Shown: positions 23,628-32,865, counted from the stretch's first letter. The stretch: DNA of 46,722 nt from Collimonas silvisoli (GCF_018305005.1 NZ_JAGQEG010000041.1:1-46722), one strand, 5' to 3'. Notes: generated by a model from the sequence alone, not told the origin. Program-made: numbers and translations.

Positions 23628-25261
23628 TGGCTTCTTTGAGCTATCTGGAATGTCACGTCGTTGTTTGTCGAGGACTGTTGGACGCGACGGTCCCATGCCG
23701 ATTCGATACTACGTGGCAGCAAATGCTTTTTAATTCGTTCGCTCAATGTCAATTCGAACGAGCCGGTTTTTAGAAAATAGCGCGGCATCTGGTAGCTGGC
23801 AAGCCTGGATTGCGCCCATTGTGCGAGATCGCTGAACAGTACGTCGGAGCCGGGCTTGAATTGCACGTACAGCATGATTTCCTGTTCGCCGATTGCGCTG
23901 TCGATGCCAACGGCAGCGGCCGCGGCGACCGCCGGGTGGGTGACGAAAACACGCTCGATTTCCCACGCCGATACGTTTTCTCCGCGCACGCGCATGCTGT
24001 CGGTGCGACGACCGACAAAATACAAATCCCCTTCCGGATCCATGCGCGCAGAATCGCCCGTGTACAACTTTCCATCCCGAACTGCAGCCGCGCTTGCCTC
24101 CGGATTGTCCAGGTATTGCGGCAAGAAGGTAGCATCGATCGCGCTCGACACCACGATTTGTCCAATATCGCCGATGGCTACCGGCTGATCATGGTCGTCC
24201 AGCAGTTCGACCTTAAGCCAAGGCAGCGCGCGTCCGATGGAACCCGGCTTTCCGCTGGTGTTGACGGTGGTGAAGCTGGATCCTTCGGTCATGCCATAAC
24301 ATTCGCGCAGATCCAGTTGCAAACGCGCGATCACCGCATCCCACGCTTTTACCGACACGCCGGCGCCCCAGGCCACGCGCAAGGTATGACTGGCGGGTTG
24401 CTGCGGCAGCTGCATCAGTATGTCCAGGATCCCGCCCAGATAGTGCAAGTGGGTAGCTTGCGAAGTTTCTATCTGTTGCCAGAAGCGGCTCGCCGAAAAA
24501 CGTTCGACTATGTGCAATTCGACTTGCTGCAGAAACGGCACCAGCATCATCTGCGCGCCGCCGATATGACAGAGCGGCTCCCAGACGAACATGCGGTCAC
24601 CTGCGCCGGCGCCGGAAACGATCAAGGTCGCTTCGCTGGCAATCCGCATCATGCGATGGGTGAACACCACTCCCTTCGGCGCACCGGTGGTGCCGGAGGT
24701 ATAGATCAGGCACAAAGTATCATCGGCGCTGACCGCTGCCGCCTGCAGCCGCCGGTCTTCGGCCGGCATCTGTTGCACCATTCGCTGCACCTCTTCGAGC
24801 CAGACCAGGCGGGACTGCAAATCCGGCAGATCCGACAGGACCTCGGCAAACTCACGTTGCGCGACGAACAACGTTGGCTTGCAATGGCCGAGCAGATAGT
24901 CGATACCCGCTCCTTTCAGGCGCGTATTGACCGGCACCCACACCACGCCGCTCAGCATCAGCGCGTATATCAGCGCGATGTGATCCAGGCCGTTTTCCAG
25001 CATCAGCGCCACCCGATCGCCTCGAGATATACCTTTGGCGTCCAGCCAGGCTTGCATCGCGCCGACGCGTTTGGCCATGTCGTCGAACGATGTCCTGGTG
25101 CCATTAAAATCGAGCAGCGTGCGTGGTCCCCCCTGTATAAGACCATCATGCAGCAGCGGCACGACGTCGAGATTATCGCGAGGTGAACGAACAGGAAAAT
25201 ATGCGGAATAGTTGTGCATGTGAACGTCTTGATTAGAAAAATGATGGGCGCAGGACTTCAT
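23624..25261 (-). CDS. Acyl-CoA ligase, ANL superfamily (CaiC-like)
   Basis: A ligase of about 545 residues. Motifs: LIYTSGTTGAPKGVVFTH, ECYGMTEGSS, LYTGDSARMDPEGDLYFVGRRTDSMRVRGENVSAWEIE. The RGENVS variant of the hinge motif is characteristic of crotonobetaine/carnitine-CoA ligase (CaiC) relatives, so the substrate may be a short, possibly charged carboxylic acid. The usual C-terminal catalytic lysine may be that in LSERIKKHLL. The start at 25261 overlaps the permease stop (ATGA). An alternative ATG at 25219 (MHNYSAYF) lacks a ribosome site. It sits between transporter and regulator in the cassette. Confidence 0.87.
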   Translation of the reverse strand: MKSCAHHFSNQDVHMHNYSAYFPVRSPRDNLDVVPLLHDGLIQGGPRTLLDFNGTRTSFDDMAKRVGAMQAWLDAKGISRGDRVALMLENGLDHIALIYALMLSGVVWVPVNTRLKGAGIDYLLGHCKPTLFVAQREFAEVLSDLPDLQSRLVWLEEVQRMVQQMPAEDRRLQAAAVSADDTLCLIYTSGTTGAPKGVVFTHRMMRIASEATLIVSGAGAGDRMFVWEPLCHIGGAQMMLVPFLQQVELHIVERFSASRFWQQIETSQATHLHYLGGILDILMQLPQQPASHTLRVAWGAGVSVKAWDAVIARLQLDLRECYGMTEGSSFTTVNTSGKPGSIGRALPWLKVELLDDHDQPVAIGDIGQIVVSSAIDATFLPQYLDNPEASAAAVRDGKLYTGDSARMDPEGDLYFVGRRTDSMRVRGENVSAWEIERVFVTHPAVAAAAAVGIDSAIGEQEIMLYVQFKPGSDVLFSDLAQWAQSRLASYQMPRYFLKTGSFELTLSERIKKHLLPRSIESAWDRRVQQSSTNNDVTFQIAQRSQ

Positions 25262-26982
25262 GCCTGCTCAGCCCGTTTGAAGAATGTCGGGATCAATACC
25301 AGCAGCCCAATCACCGCCACCATGACCAGCGATACCGCGGCCAGCGTCGGATTGACTTGCAAAGTCATGTCATCCCACATCTGTTTCGGCAATGTATTGG
25401 TGAGACCGCCGCTGACGAAAATGGCAATCGTCAATTCGTCAAACGAAATGATGAAAGCAATCTGCAATGCTGCCGCCACGCTGCCTATCATCATCGGCAG
25501 CTGTATCGTGCGCAGCCGCGCCAATGCTGACGCGCCGAGGATGCGGCCGGCATCGTCGAGGCGCCAGTCGAAGCGCTTGAGCGCAGCTACCATTGTCACA
25601 ACCACATAGGGAATCGCCAATACGGTATGGCCGATCGCCAGTCCGAGATTAGTGCCGACCAGCCCGAGACGCGCAAAGAGATAGAACAAGCCGACCGCAA
25701 TCACGATGCGCGGCACGATCAGCGGCGCCAGGAAAACCGCGAACATGGGCTTGGTCCAGGCAGCCGGCAAGCGCGTCAGCGACAGTGCGGCGCCCAGACC
25801 CAGAGCGGTGGCGGCAAGCGCAGTTACCACCGCCACACCGAACGAACGCAGCAATGCCGATTGCCAGACCGGAGAGAACATGAACGAGGAGAACCAGCGC
25901 AGGCTGAAGCCTTTGGGTGGAAAGGCCAGGAACGGAGAATCGGTGAACGCAATCGGCAGTACCACCAGAATCGGCAGCGATAACAATCCGATCAGCAGCA
26001 ACGTATATATTTTCAGGCCGCGAACATTGGCGCTTAACGGCCCCAGTGCGCCATAAGCGCGTCCCAATGTTCTGCCGACGACGATCAGGAAACCGTTCAT
26101 GCCAGGTAAATTCTTGTTGCGCACCGCAGGTCGTGACTCGCCGCTCAATGAGGATAAGCCAACCAGCTTGTCGTACAAGATAAATACAGCAATCGCACAG
26201 ACCAGCAAGACCGTTGACAAGGCGGCGGCAAACGGCAAATTGAATAACTCATTAATCGCCGAAATCACCAACTGCGCGACCATGGTTTCCTGCGGCGTGC
26301 CGAGCAGAGCCGGCAAGATGAAGAAACCCAGGCTGGTGATGAATACCAGCAAACCGGCGGCAGCCATGCCCGGCGCCGCCAGCGGCAGGAACACCGAAAA
26401 AAAGGCAACTGTGCGATTGGCGCCCAGAGTTTCCGCAGCCTGCAGCAATTGCGCATTAACGCCGCGCATGATCGGCAACATGTTCATCACTGCCAACGGC
26501 AACATCGCATGCACCATACCGATCATCACCCCGTTCAAGGACGGCGCCAGGGCTTGCGGATCATCGACCAGGCCAAGCCCCATCGCGATCGAGGCAAGTA
26601 CACCGGTTTTGGACAGCACCAGAATCCAGGCAAAAGTCTTCACCAGGTAACTGGTCCAGAACGGAATCAACAGCCAGATCATCCATTTACCGCGACGGCG
26701 GTCGCTGATCTGGCTCAGGAAGTAGGCGACCGGAAAGCCGAGTCCGACCGCAAACAGCGCAGTCAGCAGCGATATCTTGAAGGTGGTCCACAATACCTTC
26801 GCATACACGATATCGCCGCTGATACGATGGAACTGCGCCAGACTCAGCTTGCCATCGGCGTTGTAGGCGCCGGTTTGCAAGATCTCGTAGACCGGCGCGC
26901 CAAAAAAACATAGCAGGAATACGATAGACGGCAACGCCGGCAGCATGGCCTTGATCAGCTTGCGGCTTGAGGAATTATGCAT
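25258..26982 (-). CDS. Fused two-domain ABC transporter permease, spermidine/putrescine (PotB-PotC) type
   Basis: A 574-residue membrane protein that joins two permease domains usually encoded separately. Domain 1 (about 1-275) has its EAA-type coupling loop at about 182-205 (AAETLGANRTVAFFSVFLP). Domain 2 (about 315-574) has a second one (DDAGRILGASALARLRTIQLP) near 470-495. The linker carries LSGESRPAVRNKNLPG. Each domain has about six membrane spans. Together with the adjacent ATPase and binding protein it completes an importer of the polyamine/opine/Fe type. Substrate unknown. It begins 14 bp downstream of the ATPase gene and overlaps the ligase start. Confidence 0.92.
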   Translation of the reverse strand: MHNSSSRKLIKAMLPALPSIVFLLCFFGAPVYEILQTGAYNADGKLSLAQFHRISGDIVYAKVLWTTFKISLLTALFAVGLGFPVAYFLSQISDRRRGKWMIWLLIPFWTSYLVKTFAWILVLSKTGVLASIAMGLGLVDDPQALAPSLNGVMIGMVHAMLPLAVMNMLPIMRGVNAQLLQAAETLGANRTVAFFSVFLPLAAPGMAAAGLLVFITSLGFFILPALLGTPQETMVAQLVISAINELFNLPFAAALSTVLLVCAIAVFILYDKLVGLSSLSGESRPAVRNKNLPGMNGFLIVVGRTLGRAYGALGPLSANVRGLKIYTLLLIGLLSLPILVVLPIAFTDSPFLAFPPKGFSLRWFSSFMFSPVWQSALLRSFGVAVVTALAATALGLGAALSLTRLPAAWTKPMFAVFLAPLIVPRIVIAVGLFYLFARLGLVGTNLGLAIGHTVLAIPYVVVTMVAALKRFDWRLDDAGRILGASALARLRTIQLPMMIGSVAAALQIAFIISFDELTIAIFVSGGLTNTLPKQMWDDMTLQVNPTLAAVSLVMVAVIGLLVLIPTFFKRAEQA

Positions 26983-26996
26983 GATGGCGGCTCCTG

Positions 26997-28049
26997 TCAG
27001 GCGGCAACGACGGTAGTCAGTTCACACTGCCAGCTGACGCCGACGATATCGCCGACGGCGGGTGCTTCGCGGCGGCCGCAACGCAGCAAGAATGGCTCCG
27101 CTTCGCCGATGTCGATGAGTACACGGATATCGGATCCGGCGAATACGACTTCGTTGACGCGTCCGCGCAGATAGGCTGATTCGGTATTCGCCAGCCGTGC
27201 GTTTTCCGGCCTTACGACCAGCGTCCGGGCCGCCGACTGGCTGGCATCTTGCGGCATCACAGGCAATGCGAAACGGCCGTTGCGCAAGATATCGAACCCA
27301 GCCGCACCTTGTTCCAACGTTCCTTCCAGCAAGTTCGAGTAACCGATGAATTGCGCCGAGAACACGGTGGCAGGCTGGTCATACATGGCTTGCGGCGTAC
27401 CTATCTGCTCTATCTTCGATTGATTCATCAGGCAGATACGATCGGAAAGATTGAGCGCCTCCTCCTGGTCATGGGTGACGTAAATGAAGGTGGCTCCCAA
27501 ATCCTTGTGCAGGCGGCGGATTTCGGATTGCATGTGCTCGCGTAATTTCTTGTCCAGCGCGCCCAGCGGTTCGTCCAGCAGGATCACCGAGGGCTTGTAG
27601 ACGAAGCAGCGCGCCAGCGCGATACGCTGTTGCTGGCCGCCGGACAATTCGCGCGGCAGGCGATGGGCGTAAGCGCCCATCTGCACCATTTCCAACGCCT
27701 CCTTGACCGCGGCATCCATCGCCGCTCTCCCCTCTTTACGCATGCGCAATGGATAGGCGACGTTGTCCCACACGGTCATGTGAGGGAACAAGGCATAGCT
27801 TTGAAACACCATGCCTATGCCGCGTTCACCGGCAGCCTTGCGGGTGGCGTCTTTACCATCGATCAGCAACTTGCCGTCGCTTGGTTCGACCAGCCCAGCG
27901 ATGATTTGCAGCAGCGTGGTCTTGCCGGAACCTGAGGGGCCAAGCAGGGTCAGGAACTCCCCATCCTGAACCTGCAGATCGGTAGGCGACAGCGCGGTGA
28001 CGTCCTGATAGCGCTTGCCAAGTCCAATTGTTTCTAATCTGGCGACCAT
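26997..28049 (-). CDS. ABC transporter ATP-binding protein, PotA-like
   Basis: A 350-residue ATPase. Walker A GPSGSGKTT at 37-45, Q-loop FQSYALFPH near 82-90, signature LSGGQ at 135-139, Walker B VILLDEP at 155-161, and H-loop YVTHDQEEAL near 195. A C-terminal TOBE-type domain of about 110 residues follows (RTLVVRPENARL, EPFLLRCGRR), as in PotA/FbpC-type importers. It powers the fused permease and is encoded between the binding protein and permease with short gaps. Length and layout are normal. Confidence 0.95.
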   Translation of the reverse strand: MVARLETIGLGKRYQDVTALSPTDLQVQDGEFLTLLGPSGSGKTTLLQIIAGLVEPSDGKLLIDGKDATRKAAGERGIGMVFQSYALFPHMTVWDNVAYPLRMRKEGRAAMDAAVKEALEMVQMGAYAHRLPRELSGGQQQRIALARCFVYKPSVILLDEPLGALDKKLREHMQSEIRRLHKDLGATFIYVTHDQEEALNLSDRICLMNQSKIEQIGTPQAMYDQPATVFSAQFIGYSNLLEGTLEQGAAGFDILRNGRFALPVMPQDASQSAARTLVVRPENARLANTESAYLRGRVNEVVFAGSDIRVLIDIGEAEPFLLRCGRREAPAVGDIVGVSWQCELTTVVAA

Positions 28050-28061
28050 TTTCCTGCCCGC

Positions 28062-29123
28062 TTACGAAAGTAACCATGCGTTGAATCGATCCGACGCCAG
28101 ATTGCGGTTCTTGTGCCACCACTGCGCGCTTGGTGCGCGCATGAGTTTCAGGTTGGCTGCAGAGGTCGGCAAAATCGCGGCGCGTTTGGCTGGAATGTTT
28201 TGATAGGCATTGAGATTGGTGGGGCCGTATGCCAAGGTGTCGGTAAAGGCCGCTTGGCGCGCGGCATCTGCGCAGAATTTGACGAACGCCTTGGCCTCTT
28301 CGGCGCGTGGCGTTCCCTTCGGCACACCCCAGCCCTCGATCGAATACAGTCCCTGATTCCAGACGATGGCGACTGGCGCGCCGCCTTCGATGGCGGTTTG
28401 CGCACGCGCATTCCAGGTCGAAATCATGTCGACCTCGCCGGACTGAATCAGCTGCATCGCCTGCGCGCCGCTGGTCCACCACACCGCGACATGCGGCTTG
28501 ATGCGATCGAGACTCTTGAACGCCCGGTCCAGATCCAGCGGGTAGAGTTTATCGATGGAGACGCCATCGGCCATCAAGGCCTGTTCCAGCGTGTCGATGG
28601 CGTTACGGCGCAATGCCCGGCGCCCCGGAAATTTTTCTACATTCCAGAAATCGGCCCAGCTGGACGGTGGATTTTTGCCGTACTTGTCGCTGCGGTATGC
28701 CAGCACGGTCGAATAGACGTCGACACCCATGAAGTTTGGTGCAACCGATTCCGCCAGCATGTTCGAAAATTCGCTGACCTTTAATCCCAGCGGCTCAAGC
28801 AAACCGGCTTCTTCCAGGATGGGAATATCCTGTGCCACGGTCAGGGTTGTGACGTCCCACACGAAATTCTTCGTCTTCACCATCGCCGTCAACTGCGCCA
28901 CAGGTTGCGCCTCGCGCGCCACATTGATGACACGAATGCCGGTGGCCTTTTCAAACGGGTCGTAAAAAGCCTTTCGATATGCTGCGGTGTAAGGACCGCC
29001 GGGATCGGCGACCACGATCTGTTTGTTCTGGCCGAACACTGTAGCCGGGAACGCGCCGGCGACAGCCAGTCCTCCGGCAAGCTTCAGCATCCCACGGCGT
29101 GTGGTATCGAAACGGTTTTTCAT
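28062..29123 (-). CDS. Periplasmic substrate-binding protein of a spermidine/putrescine-type ABC transporter
   Basis: A 353-residue PotD/PotF-like binding protein. The N-terminus TTRRGMLKLAGGLAVAGAFPATVFG is a twin-arginine-style signal (RRGMLK), suggesting export by Tat. The mature part starts IVVADPGGPYTAAYRKAFYDPFEKATGIRV, as in the SBP_bac_8/PotD group. Further family sequences are WDVTTLTVAQDIPILEEAGLLEPL and the late GWGVPKGTPRAEEAKAFVKF. The acidic pocket residues that bind polyamines are not obvious, so the ligand may differ. It is the first transporter gene of the cassette, 12 bp upstream of the ATPase gene. Confidence 0.92.
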   Translation of the reverse strand: MKNRFDTTRRGMLKLAGGLAVAGAFPATVFGQNKQIVVADPGGPYTAAYRKAFYDPFEKATGIRVINVAREAQPVAQLTAMVKTKNFVWDVTTLTVAQDIPILEEAGLLEPLGLKVSEFSNMLAESVAPNFMGVDVYSTVLAYRSDKYGKNPPSSWADFWNVEKFPGRRALRRNAIDTLEQALMADGVSIDKLYPLDLDRAFKSLDRIKPHVAVWWTSGAQAMQLIQSGEVDMISTWNARAQTAIEGGAPVAIVWNQGLYSIEGWGVPKGTPRAEEAKAFVKFCADAARQAAFTDTLAYGPTNLNAYQNIPAKRAAILPTSAANLKLMRAPSAQWWHKNRNLASDRFNAWLLS

Positions 29124-29187
29124 ACGACCTCCCTATGCGATAGAAATGCAAAGACGTTCATTGAGACAACCTTCTGCGGAAATCTAA

Positions 29188-29958
29188 TTACGCGATGCTG
29201 CGCCCGCGTTTGCGGAAAAACTCTTCCATCATGCGTGCCGGTTCGCCCGTGCTGTACGCCTCCACCTGGATCCGGCGGCCGGCGCTGATGGCTTCGTGAA
29301 AACCGGATTCGGACATTTCGCAGAAACGCTGCTTATCCAGGCGCATCGCTACCGGCGGCTTCGCTGCCAGATCGCGGGCAATCTCCATCGCTTTGGGCAT
29401 GACTTGATCGGCGGCGACCAGATGATGAATCAGACCGATCCGATGGCACTCTTCTGCTTCCATCATGCGTCCGGTCAGCGTCAGTTCTATCGTGCGCGAC
29501 AACCCCAGCATCTGCTTCATGATCCACGGACCGGTCACACTCGGAATGCCTGCATTTATTTCCGGCTGCCCCATGCGCGAACCGGCGTGACCGACGCGGA
29601 TATCGCCCAGCAACGCAACCTGGAATGCGGAGCCGGCAGCGGTGCCGTTAAGCGCAATGACCAGCGGCTTCGACAAGCCACGCAGCACGGCATAGTAGTT
29701 TTCCCATTCGCTCATCCATTCGTTCACGCGGGCAGGATCGAAGCCATGCGCCTCTTCCAGGTCCTGCCCTGCGCAGAATGCGCGTTCGCCGGCGCCCGTC
29801 ATGACGATGGCGCCAACGGCCGGATCGGCGTTGAAATTCGTCAGTGCAGCAATGATCTCGTTGCGCATGTCGGTATTCCAGGCATTGAGCTTTTCTGGGC
29901 GATTCAAGGTGACCACGCCAACGTTTCCGTTTGCTTCCAAAATGATATGCTTTGCCAT
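29188..29958 (-). CDS. Enoyl-CoA hydratase/isomerase (crotonase) family protein with an altered active site
   Basis: A 256-residue crotonase-fold protein. The oxyanion-hole segments AFCAGQDLEEA (60-70) and NGTAAGSAFQVALLGD (104-119) and the GQPEINAGIP segment (130-139) are present. Rat hydratase uses two glutamates (144 and 164). The second matches E133 here, but the first position is Q113. The protein is therefore probably not a plain hydratase; isomerase, hydrolase or another acyl-CoA reaction is possible. First gene of the cassette, upstream of the ABC transporter genes. The start has agga seven bases upstream. With the ligase it implies a CoA-thioester pathway. Confidence 0.9.
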   Translation of the reverse strand: MAKHIILEANGNVGVVTLNRPEKLNAWNTDMRNEIIAALTNFNADPAVGAIVMTGAGERAFCAGQDLEEAHGFDPARVNEWMSEWENYYAVLRGLSKPLVIALNGTAAGSAFQVALLGDIRVGHAGSRMGQPEINAGIPSVTGPWIMKQMLGLSRTIELTLTGRMMEAEECHRIGLIHHLVAADQVMPKAMEIARDLAAKPPVAMRLDKQRFCEMSESGFHEAISAGRRIQVEAYSTGEPARMMEEFFRKRGRSIA

Positions 29959-29982
29959 AACTATTCCTATGCAATAATTAAT

Positions 29983-30012
29983 ATTTTATTTCAATATAAA
30001 GTATCGATGCAA
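29983..30012 (-). promoter_or_regulatory. Candidate promoter of the crotonase-ABC-ligase-IclR operon
   Basis: On the minus strand -35 TTGCAT (30007-30012) and -10 TAAAAT (29983-29988) are 18 bp apart, and the start codon is 25 bp further on. The AT-rich stretch also holds two ATGCAATA repeats that could be regulator sites. Confidence 0.4.
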
Positions 30013-30274
30013 TATGCGTGCCTGTCTATGCGCATGGCACAAGAGGTTTTTACGTAGGGAAAGGCGGTGCATTCGTGCGCTAAAACCGTGCGCTGCAGCA
30101 TGCAAATATTCAGGCTTGGTGCATGGCAGGACTGCCGGAGTTATCGGAAGATCTTGAGGATGTGATGCTGATATTCAGGTAAGCCCGCCTGATCAAGTGA
30201 TGCAGTCGTAGCCCGTCTGTGCCCTGGCGCTCTACTAGGTCGGTATCGAACAACACTCTTTACTATATAAATCG
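30013..30274. other. Intergenic region without a recognised gene
   Basis: Between the two divergent transcription units I see no protein-like frame, RNA gene or terminator. Short repeats of ATATTCAGG occur at about 30108 and 30171. The remainder is probably regulatory or decayed DNA. Confidence 0.5.
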
Positions 30275-30302
30275 TTGTTATTTGCTTAGATGAATCTAAA
30301 AT
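30275..30302 (+). promoter_or_regulatory. Candidate promoter of the three binding-protein genes
   Basis: -35 TTGTTA (30275-30280), 16-bp spacer, -10 TAAAAT (30297-30302). This leaves a leader of about 135 nt before the first gene. Confidence 0.4.
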
Positions 30303-30444
30303 AGCGGCTTATTCCAAACAATATTGCCAACATCGCAATCTTTTACTTACGCCGGAATGCCGCCAGCGGCTACCGTTCTTGAGCGATGGGTTTTGATTGC
30401 GATGCGAGCTAGAACACTCGACCGATTTTTACAGGAGAAACTCA

Positions 30445-31224
30445 ATGAAACGCATTTTCAATCTGGGTCTGTGCGTACTTGCTCTGTCGCTGACAGCTTG
30501 CGGCAAGCAGGAACCGAAAACGGCTGCAGCATCTGCGCCGACCGAATACCTGGTTGGCGCCGAAGCGACTTTTGCGCCGTTCGAGTATCAGAATGAACAA
30601 AAGGAAATCGTCGGCTTTGATGTCGACGTCATGCACGCCATCGCCGACAAGGGCGGCTTCAAGATCAAGTTCGTCAACACGCCGTTTGAAGGCATCTTCA
30701 ACTTCCTGGCGCAAGGCGACCGCGATCTGCTGGCCTCGGCCATCACAATTACCGACGAACGCAAGCAGACCGTCGATTTCTCCGAACCCTATTTCGAAGC
30801 TAATCAACTGATCGTGGTGCCGAAAAATTCCACCGTCACAAAATTTGCCGACTTGAAGAGCATGAAGGTGGGCGTGCAAAGCGCTACCACCGGCGATGAG
30901 ATCGTGCAAAAAGAGCTGGGCAAGAGTAATCCCAACATCAAACGCCTGGAATCGGCAACGCTGGTGATGAAGGAGTTGGAAGGCGGCGGCGTCGAAGCGG
31001 TGGTGTCCGACAATGGCGTGGTCAAGAACTACGTCAAGAACAATCCATCCGAAGGTTTCCGTTTCATCTCCGATCCGACCTTCCCTAAAGAGTATTACGG
31101 CATTGCGGTCAAGAAGGGTAACGCGGAGCTGCTGGCCAAGGTCAACAAGGGACTGGCGGCAATCAAGGCCGACGGTACCTACGACAAGATCTACGCCAAG
31201 TATTTTGCCGAGACGTCCAAATAA
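30445..31224 (+). CDS. Amino-acid ABC transporter substrate-binding lipoprotein (paralogue 1 of 3)
   Basis: A 259-residue binding protein of the SBP_bac_3 (glutamine/histidine/arginine) family. The lipoprotein signal has lipobox LTAC with cysteine 19. Ligand-site segments are visible: EATFAPFEY, EIVGFDVDVMHAIADK, ITDERKQTVDFSEPYF and VGVQSATTGDE, then FPKEYYGIAVKKGN. The start at 30445 has an excellent ribosome site (aggagaaactca). Two close paralogues follow directly, and a permease comes after them. Lipid-anchored receptors of this family are less common in Gram-negative bacteria than soluble ones. Confidence 0.93.
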   Translation: MKRIFNLGLCVLALSLTACGKQEPKTAAASAPTEYLVGAEATFAPFEYQNEQKEIVGFDVDVMHAIADKGGFKIKFVNTPFEGIFNFLAQGDRDLLASAITITDERKQTVDFSEPYFEANQLIVVPKNSTVTKFADLKSMKVGVQSATTGDEIVQKELGKSNPNIKRLESATLVMKELEGGGVEAVVSDNGVVKNYVKNNPSEGFRFISDPTFPKEYYGIAVKKGNAELLAKVNKGLAAIKADGTYDKIYAKYFAETSK

Positions 31225-31239
31225 CAGCCGGGAGAAAAT

Positions 31240-32025
31240 ATGAAACAACGATATCTGCCGGCTCTCGTATTTGTTTGCGCGCTTGCCGTTCTGGCGGGAT
31301 GCGGCAAGCAGGACAGCCATGCCGCGGCGACTGCAGGCAACACCGAATACGTGGTCGGCGCCGATGGCGCTTACGCTCCCTTCGCTTCCGAGAATGAACA
31401 AAAAGAACTGGTCGGCTTCGATGTCGAGATCATGCAAGCCGTGGCCGACAAAGCAGGCATCAAGATCAAAATCGTCAATACGCCATTCGACGGCTTGTTC
31501 AACGCGCTGGCCCAGGGCGATCGCGACATCCTGATCTCCACCATCACGATCAACGACCAGCGCCGTCAAACCATGGATTTCTCCGAACCCTACTTCGTCG
31601 CCAAGCAGTTGATTGTGCTGCCGCCGAATTCGAAGGTCGCCAAATTCGACGATCTGAAAGCGATGAAAATCGGCGTCCAGAGCGCCACCACTGCCGATGA
31701 AGCGGCACAAAACCTGGTCGGCAAAAACAGCCCCAGCGTCAAGCGCTTCGAATCGATGCCGCTGGCGTTTCAAGAACTGGAAGGCGGCGGCGTCGACGCC
31801 GTGGTTGGCGACAATGGCGTCGTCACCAATTTTGTGAAAAACAATCCAGGCAAGAATTTCCGCATCGTCAACGATCCGGGTTTCCCTAAGGAGTACTACG
31901 GCATCGCAGTCAAGAAGGGCAACGCCGAACTGCTGGCCAAGCTCAACCACGGGCTGGAACAAATCAAGGCGGACGGGACACAAGACCGGATATACAAGAA
32001 ATATTTCGCCGACGAGAAAATATAA
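31240..32025 (+). CDS. Amino-acid ABC transporter substrate-binding lipoprotein (paralogue 2 of 3)
   Basis: A 261-residue paralogue of the preceding gene, 15 bp downstream with a gggagaaaat ribosome site. The lipobox is LAGC with cysteine 21. The same ligand-site blocks are present but altered: DGAYAPFAS, INDQRRQTMDFSEPYF and VGVQSATTADE becomes IGVQSATTADE. These changes at pocket positions suggest a different or broader amino-acid preference from its neighbours. The C-terminus FPKEYYGIAVKKGNAELLAKLN is almost unchanged. Confidence 0.93.
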   Translation: MKQRYLPALVFVCALAVLAGCGKQDSHAAATAGNTEYVVGADGAYAPFASENEQKELVGFDVEIMQAVADKAGIKIKIVNTPFDGLFNALAQGDRDILISTITINDQRRQTMDFSEPYFVAKQLIVLPPNSKVAKFDDLKAMKIGVQSATTADEAAQNLVGKNSPSVKRFESMPLAFQELEGGGVDAVVGDNGVVTNFVKNNPGKNFRIVNDPGFPKEYYGIAVKKGNAELLAKLNHGLEQIKADGTQDRIYKKYFADEKI

Positions 32026-32070
32026 TTTCGATCGCAAGCTCACTACCCGATTTATTTTTGCGAGAACACC

Positions 32071-32865
32071 ATGAAAAAAATGTTAAGCCGCTATCTGCCG
32101 CTGTGCGCTCTGAGCATGAGCCTGCTGGCAATTGGCGCCTGCAGTAAAACAGAAGAAGCGCCGGCGGCTGCCGCCAAGCAAAGCCTGTACGTGGTCGGGG
32201 TTGAATCGGCTTACGCGCCGTTTTCCGCCGAAAACGAAAAGAAGGAAGTGGCCGGCTTCGATATCGATTTGATGAAAGCGATCGCGGCAAAAATCGGCAT
32301 CGAAGTGAAATTCGTCCCGACGCCATTCGAAGGCATCTTCAATTTCCTGGCGCAGGGTGATCGCGACCTGCTGATTTCAGCCATCACGATTACCGATGAA
32401 CGCAAGCAGACTGTGGATTTTTCTGCGCCGTACTTCGAAGCCAGCCAGTTGATCGCCGTCCCCAAAAGCAATACCTCGGTCAAGCAGTTCAATGACCTGA
32501 AAGCCATGAAAATCGGCGTGCAAAGCGCCACCACCGGCGACGAAGTCGTGCAAAACCTGGTGGGCAAGAACAACCCCTGCATCAAGCGCTTCGATTCAAC
32601 CACGCTGGCCTTGAAAGAACTCGAAAGCGGCGGCGTCGACGCCGTGGTGGCCGACGATGCGGTGGTGAAGAACTACATCACCAACAATGCGTCCGCCAGC
32701 TTCCGGGTGGTGGCCGATGCCGGTTTTCCGAAAGAATATTATGGCATCGCCGTACGCAAAGGCAATACCGAACTGCTGGCCAAGGTCAATCAGGGCCTGG
32801 CCGATGTCAAGGCCGACGGCAGTTTTGCCAAGATCAGCGAAAAATATTTCGGCAACGGTAAGTAA
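32071..32865 (+). CDS. Amino-acid ABC transporter substrate-binding lipoprotein (paralogue 3 of 3)
   Basis: A 264-residue third paralogue. The lipobox is IGAC with cysteine 24. Pocket blocks: ESAYAPFSA, ITDERKQTVDFSAPYF and IGVQSATTGDE. Here the usual SEPYF reads SAPYF, a visible change in the motif shared by the other two. It follows paralogue 2 by 45 bp with its own gcgagaacacc ribosome region. A strong hairpin follows its stop, before the permease gene. The triplet clearly arose by tandem duplication and then diverged in the binding pocket. Confidence 0.93.
   Translation: MKKMLSRYLPLCALSMSLLAIGACSKTEEAPAAAAKQSLYVVGVESAYAPFSAENEKKEVAGFDIDLMKAIAAKIGIEVKFVPTPFEGIFNFLAQGDRDLLISAITITDERKQTVDFSAPYFEASQLIAVPKSNTSVKQFNDLKAMKIGVQSATTGDEVVQNLVGKNNPCIKRFDSTTLALKELESGGVDAVVADDAVVKNYITNNASASFRVVADAGFPKEYYGIAVRKGNTELLAKVNQGLADVKADGSFAKISEKYFGNGK

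Noticed and set aside
23810-25186. 458-codon plus-strand frame opposite the acyl-CoA ligase
   Set aside because: Antisense to conserved ANL motifs, rich in His/Gln/Arg as typical of shadows.
30324-30596. Small frame upstream of and overlapping the first receptor gene
   Set aside because: It runs out of frame into the receptor coding region and lacks a ribosome site.
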